Of a DNA stretch of 59,879 nucleotides, positions 53,668-59,879 are shown piece after piece. A program made the position numbers and the translations under genes. This DNA is from Romeriopsis sp046049545. GTDB lineage: Bacteria > Cyanobacteriota > Cyanobacteriia > Leptolyngbyales > Leptolyngbyaceae. Numbering within the stretch: the first letter of the stretch is position 1; the number at the start of each line of letters is the position of its first letter. The notes beneath the pieces were generated by a model. It was given only the letters and a program-made list of their open reading frames with translations. It did not search any database and was not told where the DNA came from. The stretch is from positions 1 through 59,879 of the forward strand of contig JBJORF010000013.1 of the NCBI GenBank assembly GCA_046049545.1. Direction: 5' to 3'.

Positions 53668-56223
53668 CTACCGAAAATTGACTGACCAATCGGGCAGGTT
53701 TTGCCGCTGTCCAGTCTTGTAGTAGTCCCCTCGGATTGGTGTTACGTCACACTCTTTCATGTCGCCATCCGCACGTTCCAGAATTGTGGGTTTGATGGCT
53801 TTTCCATTGACTGTACGATATTGCACAGGGATGAGAATTTTGAGTTTGTTGATAACTCGCTTTGCTTCGCTAGCGGTTGCGGCGTTGATTCTGATTTTTG
53901 AGTTGTCTGTTAGCGTTAGCGTTCCTTGCCAATTGCCCTTTCGATATTTGGGAATTGATGGTTTAGCACCTTTGGGACGGTTGTAGTGTGGGATAGTCAA
54001 TTGCCATCGGCTTTTCCCGAGTTTCCCAGTCCCATAGATTTCGGCAAACATGATGACAAATTGGGGCCGATCGGCCCCAGGTCGCACGGCCCACCATTCG
54101 GGAATAGTCAGTGTGCCATCTTGCCGATCGCACTTTTCCGCCTTCCGATCGGCGATATCATCTAATAGCGCTTTGATTGCCTCAGCCTCATCACCGGGGA
54201 CATCCATGGTCTTGTTTTCAAACTCGGGGCCGTTTTCGCCGCACTTTTTGAAAACTTTGTAGGTGATTTCGGTTGGTTTTTGTCCCTTGGAAGTGTTGTG
54301 CATGTCGCTGATGCACGGGTCTTTGCATAGGTCTTCTTTGGGAGCGGGTTTTTCTGGTTCGGGTTTTGGTTTTGGTTCTGCCTCGGGATTATTGGCGTAA
54401 ATCATTTCCTGCACAGGTTTCGGCTGTGGTGCGGGCCATGGCTCAAAGGCGGGCCTTGGTTGCGGTACGGTGCTAGTGCTGGTGCGTATTGTTGGTTCTG
54501 GTACAGTGCCAGTGCCGCTAGCGGTACCGGGTGCAAAGGGCCGTGCAAAGGGGTTGTATCGGGGTAGACCGTCAGGTGATGCGTCGGTGTCGGGTTGTGG
54601 CTTGGGTTCGGGGTTTGGAATGGGGTTTGGTTGTGCAATGTTGGGTTTTGGCACTGAGGAGGGCCTATTTTGCGGCAAAGGCGAGGCCCCAACATATGGG
54701 GTTCCTTGGGGGGAGATTTGGGGCTGGGTTGCAGGGTTGGGGTAGGATTGGGGATAAGGCTCGGGTTGGTATTCAGGCCGCGCCTCTGGTTCGATCATTG
54801 GCGGCATGTCTACGTCGGTAGGCAGCGATCGCCACGGCTCAAGGTCTACAGGAGTTTGGGTTTGTGCGGGCTGGGCTGAACCCATTGAAAATTCTATGGA
54901 GGGATCCCCCAGAACGCCCCCGGTAAACGGGGTCATTGGTTCAACAAAGAGGTTATAGCTTAACAATAAGGCTGATCGCGGCACCCCATATCGATCCGAG
55001 TATTCCAAGTAACGCTGTCGGGCACGGCCTGAACTGACAGTACGAAAGCGTAGCGGGATCCCCAAAACACCGTTCCCATTCCCCCCACCGCCGATCGTCC
55101 AAGGATTGGTTACGCTGCCATCTCCATTTTTCAGTGCTAAATAGTAAATAGGCACATACCAATTAATTTCGATTGGTTCTGATGGGCGATTTTCAATTTC
55201 TTGTGTTCCATCAGGAGCTACATTAGGGCTACTTGTTGTTGGATTTGGATTTAAACTATTCGGGCCTTTCTGATTCCACGGTGCCCAGTCCCAGAGTTTA
55301 CCAAAAGGGTTCAGCGGGTTATAGGGGTGTTTTTGGATCGCTTCTGCCATGCCGATCGGTGTTGCTGACCAGGCGGCTTGTCGGTAGGGTGCTAAAGCCG
55401 GGAATGCTTGATCGAAGGCGTTATCGGTGACTTTTTTAATTTCTGGCCCGACTGTTGCAGCAACACCCACGGGCCCGCCAAAGGCCCCAACTACTCGCCC
55501 ACCGATTGCGCCTACACCACGTCCGGCGGCAGCGGCTGCACCACGCGCGGCGGAGGCTGCACCGCGTTGTGCTCCTAATCGGCCTGCTGTGGCGGCGGCG
55601 TTAGGGACGCGGGGGGTAGCGGCGACGGCGGGGGCCGTTATGGGCCGTGGTCGGCGGGTCAGGCCATCAGGGTAAGGAACGGTTGGAGCCGCCGACTGAA
55701 CTGGTTTACTGATCGGCTGAGGTTGGGTTGAGGTAACACCTTTTGGGGGTAAAGGCATTAAATCAAGTTTTTGAGGGAGTGGTACTAGTGCTAATTTCGC
55801 TTTGGCAGGTAACGGTTTGGCTGTAAATTCTGCGGCTCTTGAATATTCGGCATAGCGCAATTGTTCAGCACGAGCGATCGACTTTTCGGCAGCGGCAAGT
55901 CTTGAGCCGTACTCTCTCATTTGAGCATTCCGAGCAGCTTGAGAACGATCAAGTATTTCTCCTGGATTAAGCGAATCTACGTATCGACTTGTGCTGGCAA
56001 CCGACTTTTCGGCGGCGGCAAGTCTTGATGCGTATTCTTTTAGTTGAGCGTTTCGAGTAGCTTGAGAACGATCAAGGATTTCCCTTGGATTAAGCGAATC
56101 AACGTAGCGGTTAGTGTTTGCGATCGACTGCTCTGCATCCAAGATTTCTATTTGTTTATTTGCAAGCATCGCGGTAGCAACGTTAGATGTTGATACGCTC
56201 GCTCTGAGATGAATTTGAGGCAT
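53668..56223 (-). CDS. Large Pro-rich protein with tandem repeats
   Basis: An 851-aa protein, the largest of the cassette. Residues about 30-115 hold two 41-residue repeats and part of a third (RYVDSLNPxEILDRSQAxRN, then AQxxEYxSRLAAAEKS). An Ala/Gly-rich hydrophobic segment (about 220-255, AASAARGAAAAAGRGVGAIG) follows, then a globular part (about 335-440). A Pro/Gln/Glu-rich linker (about 450-630) leads to a C-terminal domain with Cys residues (DLCKDPCISD, about 640) and EEWWA-like and WQLTIPHYNRPKGAKPSIPK segments. The layout recalls a virion-associated or adhesion protein; function unknown. Confidence 0.8.
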   Translation of the reverse strand: MPQIHLRASVSTSNVATAMLANKQIEILDAEQSIANTNRYVDSLNPREILDRSQATRNAQLKEYASRLAAAEKSVASTSRYVDSLNPGEILDRSQAARNAQMREYGSRLAAAEKSIARAEQLRYAEYSRAAEFTAKPLPAKAKLALVPLPQKLDLMPLPPKGVTSTQPQPISKPVQSAAPTVPYPDGLTRRPRPITAPAVAATPRVPNAAATAGRLGAQRGAASAARGAAAAAGRGVGAIGGRVVGAFGGPVGVAATVGPEIKKVTDNAFDQAFPALAPYRQAAWSATPIGMAEAIQKHPYNPLNPFGKLWDWAPWNQKGPNSLNPNPTTSSPNVAPDGTQEIENRPSEPIEINWYVPIYYLALKNGDGSVTNPWTIGGGGNGNGVLGIPLRFRTVSSGRARQRYLEYSDRYGVPRSALLLSYNLFVEPMTPFTGGVLGDPSIEFSMGSAQPAQTQTPVDLEPWRSLPTDVDMPPMIEPEARPEYQPEPYPQSYPNPATQPQISPQGTPYVGASPLPQNRPSSVPKPNIAQPNPIPNPEPKPQPDTDASPDGLPRYNPFARPFAPGTASGTGTVPEPTIRTSTSTVPQPRPAFEPWPAPQPKPVQEMIYANNPEAEPKPKPEPEKPAPKEDLCKDPCISDMHNTSKGQKPTEITYKVFKKCGENGPEFENKTMDVPGDEAEAIKALLDDIADRKAEKCDRQDGTLTIPEWWAVRPGADRPQFVIMFAEIYGTGKLGKSRWQLTIPHYNRPKGAKPSIPKYRKGNWQGTLTLTDNSKIRINAATASEAKRVINKLKILIPVQYRTVNGKAIKPTILERADGDMKECDVTPIRGDYYKTGQRQNLPDWSVNFR
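55880..56125 (-). repeat. 123-bp tandem duplication inside the 851-aa gene
   Basis: Two near-identical 123-bp units begin at 55880 and 56003, and a diverged third begins at 56126. Each encodes one 41-residue repeat, and the frame is kept. Confidence 0.9.
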
Positions 56224-56292
56224 GATTGGATCCTAAAAAATAAGCCCGCCCCCCGGTGAGAGGCAGGCGGTGAACTGGAAGGGGCGATGGGG

Positions 56293-56601
56293 CTAGTTGA
56301 CTTTGTAAGGTGCGGGAATTGCAGAGGTAACGCCTTCCTGGGCAAATTCCCATTGTTTCTTGGATTTGTCAGCAACAAAAAGTGGATCCAATTTAACGGC
56401 GATTCGCATCACGCAGTAGGTTTCACCGCTCGGGGATTCAATGAAGCTCATCTGGGTTTGGCGTTCCGGAAGCAGTCCCTCGACTTCAACGACCGATCGC
56501 GTGCCATAGGTGGCGCGAAAGGTGGCGATCAGCCACATTGCTAATTTTTCCAGCGTATCGATATTGGTGGGTAGGTCGGTGGCACGTGCAAAAGCAACCA
56601 T
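56293..56601 (-). CDS. Unknown protein of the phage-like cassette (102 aa)
   Basis: A 102-aa protein: helical start (NIDTLEKLAMWLIATFRATY), then beta strands (VVEVEGLLPERQTQMSFIES, YCVMRIAVKLDPLFVADKSK). No signal peptide or known domain. It lies 69 bp before the 851-aa gene on the same strand. Confidence 0.7.
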   Translation of the reverse strand: MVAFARATDLPTNIDTLEKLAMWLIATFRATYGTRSVVEVEGLLPERQTQMSFIESPSGETYCVMRIAVKLDPLFVADKSKKQWEFAQEGVTSAIPAPYKVN

Positions 56602-56664
56602 GGGAGTATCTGGGTAAAACTACAGTTGGATCCCAGAATACCCACCGTGATTCTACGGCTAACG

Positions 56665-57165
56665 TTAGCGGCCCCGATCGCGCTCTAAATCATGAATCGC
56701 TTTCTCCCAGCACCATTTTTCGGTTTTATCGGGATTGCCTGCGCGGGCAAAGCTGACCAATCGGGCGGCAAGTTCACGATCGCCCTGCACTAGGCGCACA
56801 AGTTTTGATTTTGTGGCGGCACTGGCTTTTTGCTCAGGGCGTTGTTTGCGAAATTGCTCTAAGACGGCTTTGGGTGTATTTGGGATGCCGACCTTGGGCG
56901 GTGGGTTTTGGGGCTGATGCTGGTAGATCGGCTTGGCTTTGGCAGAGGCCTCGGGTTTATGCCAAGAATTGCGCTGTACAGTGGGTTTTGTGGCGACTAG
57001 TGGGGGAAGCTCTGCAACTACTTCCATGGGAAGCTGAACCTCATCAATTGTTGGAAGTGGCATTTTCCCTGCGGTAATCTCTGCGGCGATGCGTTGGTAC
57101 CATGCGTTGGTTTGACCGGGCATGATGTTTTGCAGGTAGGTAACGGTGGATTTGGCAGCAACCAT
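56665..57165 (-). CDS. Two-module small protein, paralogue of 57314-57658
   Basis: A 166-aa protein. I chose the ATG at 57165 because its N-terminus then aligns with the paralogue. The first module (IMPGQTNAWYQRIAAEITAG, then KMPLP) matches the first module of the plus-strand gene. A Pro/Lys-rich linker (about residues 55-105) leads to a helical, Trp-containing C-terminal module (LAARLVSFARAGNPDKTEKW, then CWEKAIHDLERDRG). No known domain. Confidence 0.72.
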   Translation of the reverse strand: MVAAKSTVTYLQNIMPGQTNAWYQRIAAEITAGKMPLPTIDEVQLPMEVVAELPPLVATKPTVQRNSWHKPEASAKAKPIYQHQPQNPPPKVGIPNTPKAVLEQFRKQRPEQKASAATKSKLVRLVQGDRELAARLVSFARAGNPDKTEKWCWEKAIHDLERDRGR

Positions 57166-57313
57166 GGGAACAGCGGTAAATATCAACTACTCCAGTATTC
57201 ACAGGCGATGGGGGCTTGTCAGTGGTAATCCTACGAGTCCGTATCGCCACAGATGACAGCACGCCTTCTACCATGGCATTTAAGGATTAGTGCTGTTCCT
57301 ACCCTTTTAAATT

Positions 57314-57658
57314 ATGGCGACTCAAATTCCTGATGAAATTTTGCATCCGCTGCGTGAAGCGATGCCCGGTCAATCGTGGGACTGGTATCTTCGGATTGGC
57401 GGAATGATTTACGACGGCTTGATGCCGATGCCCGGAGCGCCTGCGGCCCCAAAGCCAAAACCTAATCCAGTTCAACCCAAAGCACCGCCTAGTGCTGAGG
57501 CTAAATCTCAACTGATGTCAATTTGTAAGACTGTAGAGCGGGCACGGGTGCAGGTTGAGCAATCCCGGCAGCGTGGCGATACTGAGGATCAGGCATGGCG
57601 GCGGGCCTATGACGATTTGATGGAAGAGCGGATGAAACTCTATGCCGGGATACTGTGA
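57314..57658 (+). CDS. Two-module small protein, plus-strand paralogue
   Basis: A 114-aa protein: N-module AMPGQSWDWYLRIGGMIYDG, then LMPMPG, a Pro/Lys/Ala linker (APAAPKPKPNPVQPKAPPS) and a helical C-module (KSQLMSICKTVERARVQVEQ, then the AWRRAYDDLMEERMKLYAG segment). Same layout as the divergent gene at 56665. It is the only clear plus-strand gene in the cassette. A decayed copy is at 50571. Confidence 0.75.
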   Translation: MATQIPDEILHPLREAMPGQSWDWYLRIGGMIYDGLMPMPGAPAAPKPKPNPVQPKAPPSAEAKSQLMSICKTVERARVQVEQSRQRGDTEDQAWRRAYDDLMEERMKLYAGIL

Positions 57659-57690
57659 TCGCCTGCTCATAGGGCAGAAGTCCAAAGCCA

Positions 57691-57836
57691 AAACCCCTGA
57701 TCTCTCGGGATGGGCCTTCGCCGATCGGCAACTGGCACATTCCGAAAATCAAGGGTTTCAACCATCGCCGTTTAGCGATGTAGTCCGATTCCAGTCCAAC
57801 GTGATCAATGTGCCAGTTACTCACCCGCCGATCGGC
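57691..57836. other. Structured inverted-repeat region between convergent genes
   Basis: AACTGGCACATT (57730-57741) is the exact reverse complement of AATGTGCCAGTT (57807-57818). Each arm is flanked on the outside by the palindrome GCCGATCGGC (57720-57729 and 57827-57836). Inside lies a further stem CATCGC/GCGATG (57763-57768 with 57775-57780). AAACCCCTGAT (57691-57701) can pair with ATCAAGGGTTT (57748-57758) with one mismatch, as an alternative. The right arm overlaps the end of the coiled-coil gene. Confidence 0.6.
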
Positions 57837-58068
57837 TGATGAGGATTTGGAGCATCTGGCGTGTGTCGCGCTGAACTTCTTCCATCAGCGCAATGCGTTG
57901 CTCATGGTCGGCAAGCGATCGCTCATGCCGATCGTGGGCTTGTTCAACGATGTGGGTGAGTTGGGTGATGGCTTGGGTCATGGTGTCCATGCGTTCGCTG
58001 TGGGCTACCAGGATTTCTTCGACGCGGTCTAAGCGGTTGTTGACTTGCTCTAGGCTGTTGTCGCTCAT
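57817..58068 (-). CDS. Small coiled-coil protein
   Basis: An 83-aa protein made of one long coiled coil: SLEQVNNRLDRVEEILVAHS, then TMTQAITQLTHIVEQAHDRH with heptad spacing. Resembles small coiled-coil proteins common in cyanobacterial genomes and phages. I chose the ATG at 58068; a start at 58083 adds five residues. Function unknown. Confidence 0.75.
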   Translation of the reverse strand: MSDNSLEQVNNRLDRVEEILVAHSERMDTMTQAITQLTHIVEQAHDRHERSLADHEQRIALMEEVQRDTRQMLQILISRSAGE

Positions 58069-58099
58069 AATGGTTTCACGCATTAACTATGTCTATTCT

Positions 58100-58125
58100 A
58101 GCCCGATCGATTGGTCGGGCTTTTT
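58100..58125 (+). terminator. Terminator-like hairpin, plus strand
   Basis: AGCCCGA/TCGGGCT stem (58100-58106 with 58115-58121) running into five T's. It faces a plus-strand transcript, but the nearest plus gene ends at 57658. Confidence 0.6.
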
Positions 58126-58175
58126 GCTGTACCAGTGCCACAATGGGGTCAGTAGATGCACTCAATATATCGATA

Positions 58176-58205
58176 GCCGATCGACAAGACCCGATCGGCC
58201 TTTTT
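58176..58205 (+). terminator. Second terminator-like hairpin, plus strand
   Basis: GCCGATCG/CGATCGGC stem (58176-58183 with 58192-58199) followed by CTTTTT. Together with the previous hairpin it forms a double stop against plus-strand reading. Confidence 0.6.
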
Positions 58206-58256
58206 ATTGGGGACAGTTGGCACAAATCAGGGGACTAATGGCACAACTTTGGGTAC

Positions 58257-58283
58257 AAAAAAGCCCCCATTTCTGAGGGCTTT
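58257..58283 (-). terminator. Terminator of the 58318 gene
   Basis: On the minus strand AAAGCCC/GGGCTTT (58277-58283 with 58260-58266) followed by a run of six T's, 35 bp beyond the stop of the 58318-58752 gene. Confidence 0.8.
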
Positions 58284-58317
58284 GAATCATGCAATTGAGG
58301 AGAGTTGTACTAACGGA

Positions 58318-58752
58318 TTAGCCGAATAGTCCACCGAATAACGATGTTTGCTTTGCTTCCGGTTCCGGTTCCGGTTCATCCCGACGACGGCTGTTGTAGA
58401 CTTCGCCATCACCACTATCGATTCGGTGCAGTGGGGTCTGAACCACACCGTCATCATCGCGGGGGCAACGGTCAAGGTGATCAGCAATCACATCATCATC
58501 CCACTTGGAATGGTTATGGGTGCCCTGGTTATTGCGCCAGAAGACATCAAGCACCGAAAGGTTAACGATGTTCTCTAGGGATACCCGGATATTGCCGCCA
58601 GTGGTCAACCGACCCATCATGAATCCATCGCCCGCATCATCCATGATGACACCGTTACCAGCGTCTACGGGGATGAGGTGAGCGGTGAGGATAAGCCCGT
58701 TGTGTAGGTACTCTAGGGCGTAGACCATGAGGCTTTTGAGTGAACGTTTCAT
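58318..58752 (-). CDS. Unknown protein with LFGGLFG tail (144 aa)
   Basis: A 144-aa protein: helical start (SLKSLMVYALEYLHNGLILT), a Gly/Asp-rich beta part (DAGNGVIMDDAGDGFMMGRL), an acidic stretch and a C-terminal tail ending KQTSLFGGLFG. A short hydrophobic tail motif after a charged linker is the type of sequence that docks to a partner protein; this is inference. It follows the 70-aa gene after 1 bp. Confidence 0.7.
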   Translation of the reverse strand: MKRSLKSLMVYALEYLHNGLILTAHLIPVDAGNGVIMDDAGDGFMMGRLTTGGNIRVSLENIVNLSVLDVFWRNNQGTHNHSKWDDDVIADHLDRCPRDDDGVVQTPLHRIDSGDGEVYNSRRRDEPEPEPEAKQTSLFGGLFG

Positions 58753-58753
58753 C

Positions 58754-58966
58754 CTAATTTACCTCCCGTGCGTATGTACCATCAGCCTGTTTAACGAAAG
58801 TGTGAGAATCAGTACCGCAGGTTTGGGCGACGGCTTCCGGCCACCGCGCATCATCACGGGTGACTTTCTCAGTAGGACTAATCGGCATGGAGCCGAATTC
58901 GGTGACTTCACCAGTAGCGCGATCGATGACTTCGCCGGGTTGAACAATGACGCGATCGGGTTGCAT
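58754..58966 (-). CDS. Unknown small protein (70 aa)
   Basis: A 70-aa protein starting MQPDRVIVQPGEVIDRATGE. Part of a tight three-gene run: its start directly abuts the upstream stop and its stop is 1 bp from the next start. No domain known. Confidence 0.65.
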   Translation of the reverse strand: MQPDRVIVQPGEVIDRATGEVTEFGSMPISPTEKVTRDDARWPEAVAQTCGTDSHTFVKQADGTYAREVN

Positions 58967-59314
58967 TTACAGACCCTCCAGAGCGATGGCCGATCGTCCC
59001 TGGTAGACGACGGCGACGGTGCGGCCATCATCCATCCGGTAGTAATCAGCGCGGGTGTCGCGTTGGTCGGGGTAGCCGAATTTGGCAATCATGGCCGGGT
59101 AGGACTGTGGTAGGGCCAGTTCCCGGCGGCGCAAGATGTTGGATTGTCGGGGGGTGAGGCCGTTCCCGGTGCCATAGGCGATCGGTGCGCTTGGGGCCGG
59201 GGTGCCTGTGAGGTAGGCGTTAATCTGATCCAGCACATCGGCACGGGCGGCGCTGGCAATCAATATTGGCATTAGGGCGATCGCTACAGCGATCGCCCGT
59301 TTTTCGGTCATCAT
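58967..59314 (-). CDS. Secreted small protein with signal peptide (115 aa)
   Basis: A 115-aa protein with a clear Sec signal (AIAVAIALMPILIASAARAD, cleavage near residue 25). The mature part (LTPRQSNILRRRELALPQSY, then PAMIAKFGYPDQRDTRADYY) is short and ends with a beta strand (VAVVYQGRSAIAL). In many cyanobacteria similar small secreted proteins have a YP-x-GxP-like fold; no named family. First of a three-gene run. Confidence 0.75.
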   Translation of the reverse strand: MMTEKRAIAVAIALMPILIASAARADVLDQINAYLTGTPAPSAPIAYGTGNGLTPRQSNILRRRELALPQSYPAMIAKFGYPDQRDTRADYYRMDDGRTVAVVYQGRSAIALEGL

Positions 59315-59401
59315 TGGTAAGTCTCCAATTTGTTTTAAGGATTGGAGGCGAGGGCGGGGGGAACGCCATTCCCCCTGCCTGCCTGAACTGAATTTACAGA
59401 T

Positions 59402-59436
59402 TGAAAGCGCTTGGGTGATTCACTCAGGCGCTTTCA
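59402..59436 (-). terminator. Hairpin at the end of the HTH gene
   Basis: TGAAAGCGC/GCGCTTTCA (59428-59436 with 59402-59410), 9-bp perfect stem, overlapping the last codons of the regulator gene. No long T-run follows. Confidence 0.55.
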
Positions 59437-59681
59437 GCATACGGGCCGAGGTTTACGGGTAAATCCTCGATCGTCATCCCAAGGGTTCGTAACTCGCGAT
59501 TGAGGTTCTGGGCCTGTTCAAGCGTGAGTAAAATTTTTCCGCCTTCTTCCCACCGTTTCACAGTGCTGGAAACGGTGCCGATTCGGACAGCGAATTTTTC
59601 ACGACTCAAATTGCCAAGAGCCTTACGGATAGCTTTCAAGGGAGATTCTCCTTCTTGAAATACAACTTTGCCTGTATTCAT
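59424..59681 (-). CDS. XRE-family HTH transcription regulator
   Basis: An 85-aa Cro/CI-type regulator: SPLKAIRKALGNLSREKFAV, then RIGTVSSTVKRWEEGGKILL forms the helix-turn-helix. It is of a small cyanobacterial type with the start MNTGKVVFQEGESPL. The two palindromes directly upstream (59694-59726) are probably its own operators, so it may repress itself and an opposing transcript. Confidence 0.88.
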   Translation of the reverse strand: MNTGKVVFQEGESPLKAIRKALGNLSREKFAVRIGTVSSTVKRWEEGGKILLTLEQAQNLNRELRTLGMTIEDLPVNLGPYAESA

Positions 59682-59693
59682 AGTAGCATGGTG

Positions 59694-59726
59694 ACTATGC
59701 AGGCTGCATAGTGAATATCGATATTC
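59694..59726. promoter_or_regulatory. Two adjacent operator palindromes upstream of the HTH gene
   Basis: ACTATGCAGGCTGCATAGT (59694-59712) is a 19-bp palindrome with only the centre base unpaired. It is followed at once by GAATATCGATATTC (59713-59726), a perfect 14-bp palindrome. They lie 12 bp before the regulator start. Operator role is inferred from symmetry and position. Confidence 0.65.
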
Positions 59727-59879
59727 AGCCTGACTATTGCATCAGCGTGGGGATAGTGAGTGTCCAAGCTGACTCCTCACGCTGCTGTCCCCAATTGTCG
59801 CCTGAGAGGTGCTGATCAATCGTTGCAATTGCTGCGTACAGGCACATCTACCCAGGGGTGACAATTGCCAACACTCTGC

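Noticed and set aside
55880..56125. Regular repeats that might be a CRISPR array
   Set aside because: Units are 123 bp, coding, in frame and without spacers.
59766..59782. ACTCCTCACGC, close to the Yfr1 small RNA core
   Set aside because: The conserved core ACUCCUCACAC is not exact and the two flanking stem-loops are not evident.

Overview
The window is cyanobacterial chromosome. It carries photosystem I psaC, the cyanobacteria-only PII partner pipX, pipY, sepF, a pilMNOQ pilus cluster and frequent HIP1 octamers (GCGATCGC). Most of it is of moderate-to-high GC. I cannot name the genus. I see no rRNA, tRNA, CRISPR array, transposase or integrase.

Region 1 (1-32 kb) is mostly core genome. It runs glmS (last few codons cut by the window start), psaC, a TPR protein, an HdrB-like iron-sulfur/cysteine-rich protein, acpP-fabF, hslO, pilM-pilN-pilO-pilQ, a sugar-type ABC binding lipoprotein, a VanX-type dipeptidase, an O-antigen ligase-like membrane protein, yidD, rpsD, a divergent two-partner secretion pair (TpsA/TpsB), speA, pipX-pipY, sepF, proC, a small lipoprotein, a DUF1824-like protein and a UvrD/Rep-type helicase. 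Clear hairpin terminators separate several of these units.

Region 2 (32-39 kb) is a defence-type island. A Doc-like toxin and its antitoxin lie on the left, and a VapBC pair plus an Rpn-family nuclease lie on the right. Between them is a lower-GC two-gene operon with no HIP1 site that I could find: a 178-aa protein of unknown family, then after 3 bp a 911-aa SNF2 helicase. The helicase C-terminus looks like the coiled-coil plus effector-associated cassettes of cyanobacterial conflict proteins. This is my leading candidate for an undescribed system.

Region 3 (39-50.5 kb) mixes core and signalling genes: an SDR epimerase, a CHAT-protease/FHA protein next to a PP2C phosphatase, a LuxR-type regulator, hisS, small unknown genes, a broken TPR gene, a PD-(D/E)XK-like protein, a group-2 sigma factor and a membrane-inserted GNAT acetyltransferase.

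Region 4 (50.5 kb to the end) is a phage-like or mobile cassette, almost all on the minus strand. It has an HTH regulator with palindromic operators at its head, a string of small unknown proteins, an 851-aa Pro-rich protein with a fresh 123-bp tandem duplication, and at its end an M15 peptidase (endolysin-like) overlapping a one-helix membrane protein. I recognise no capsid, portal, terminase, tail, replication or integrase gene, so the type of element is open. Two of its small proteins are paralogues, and a decayed copy of one lies at the edge of the cassette.
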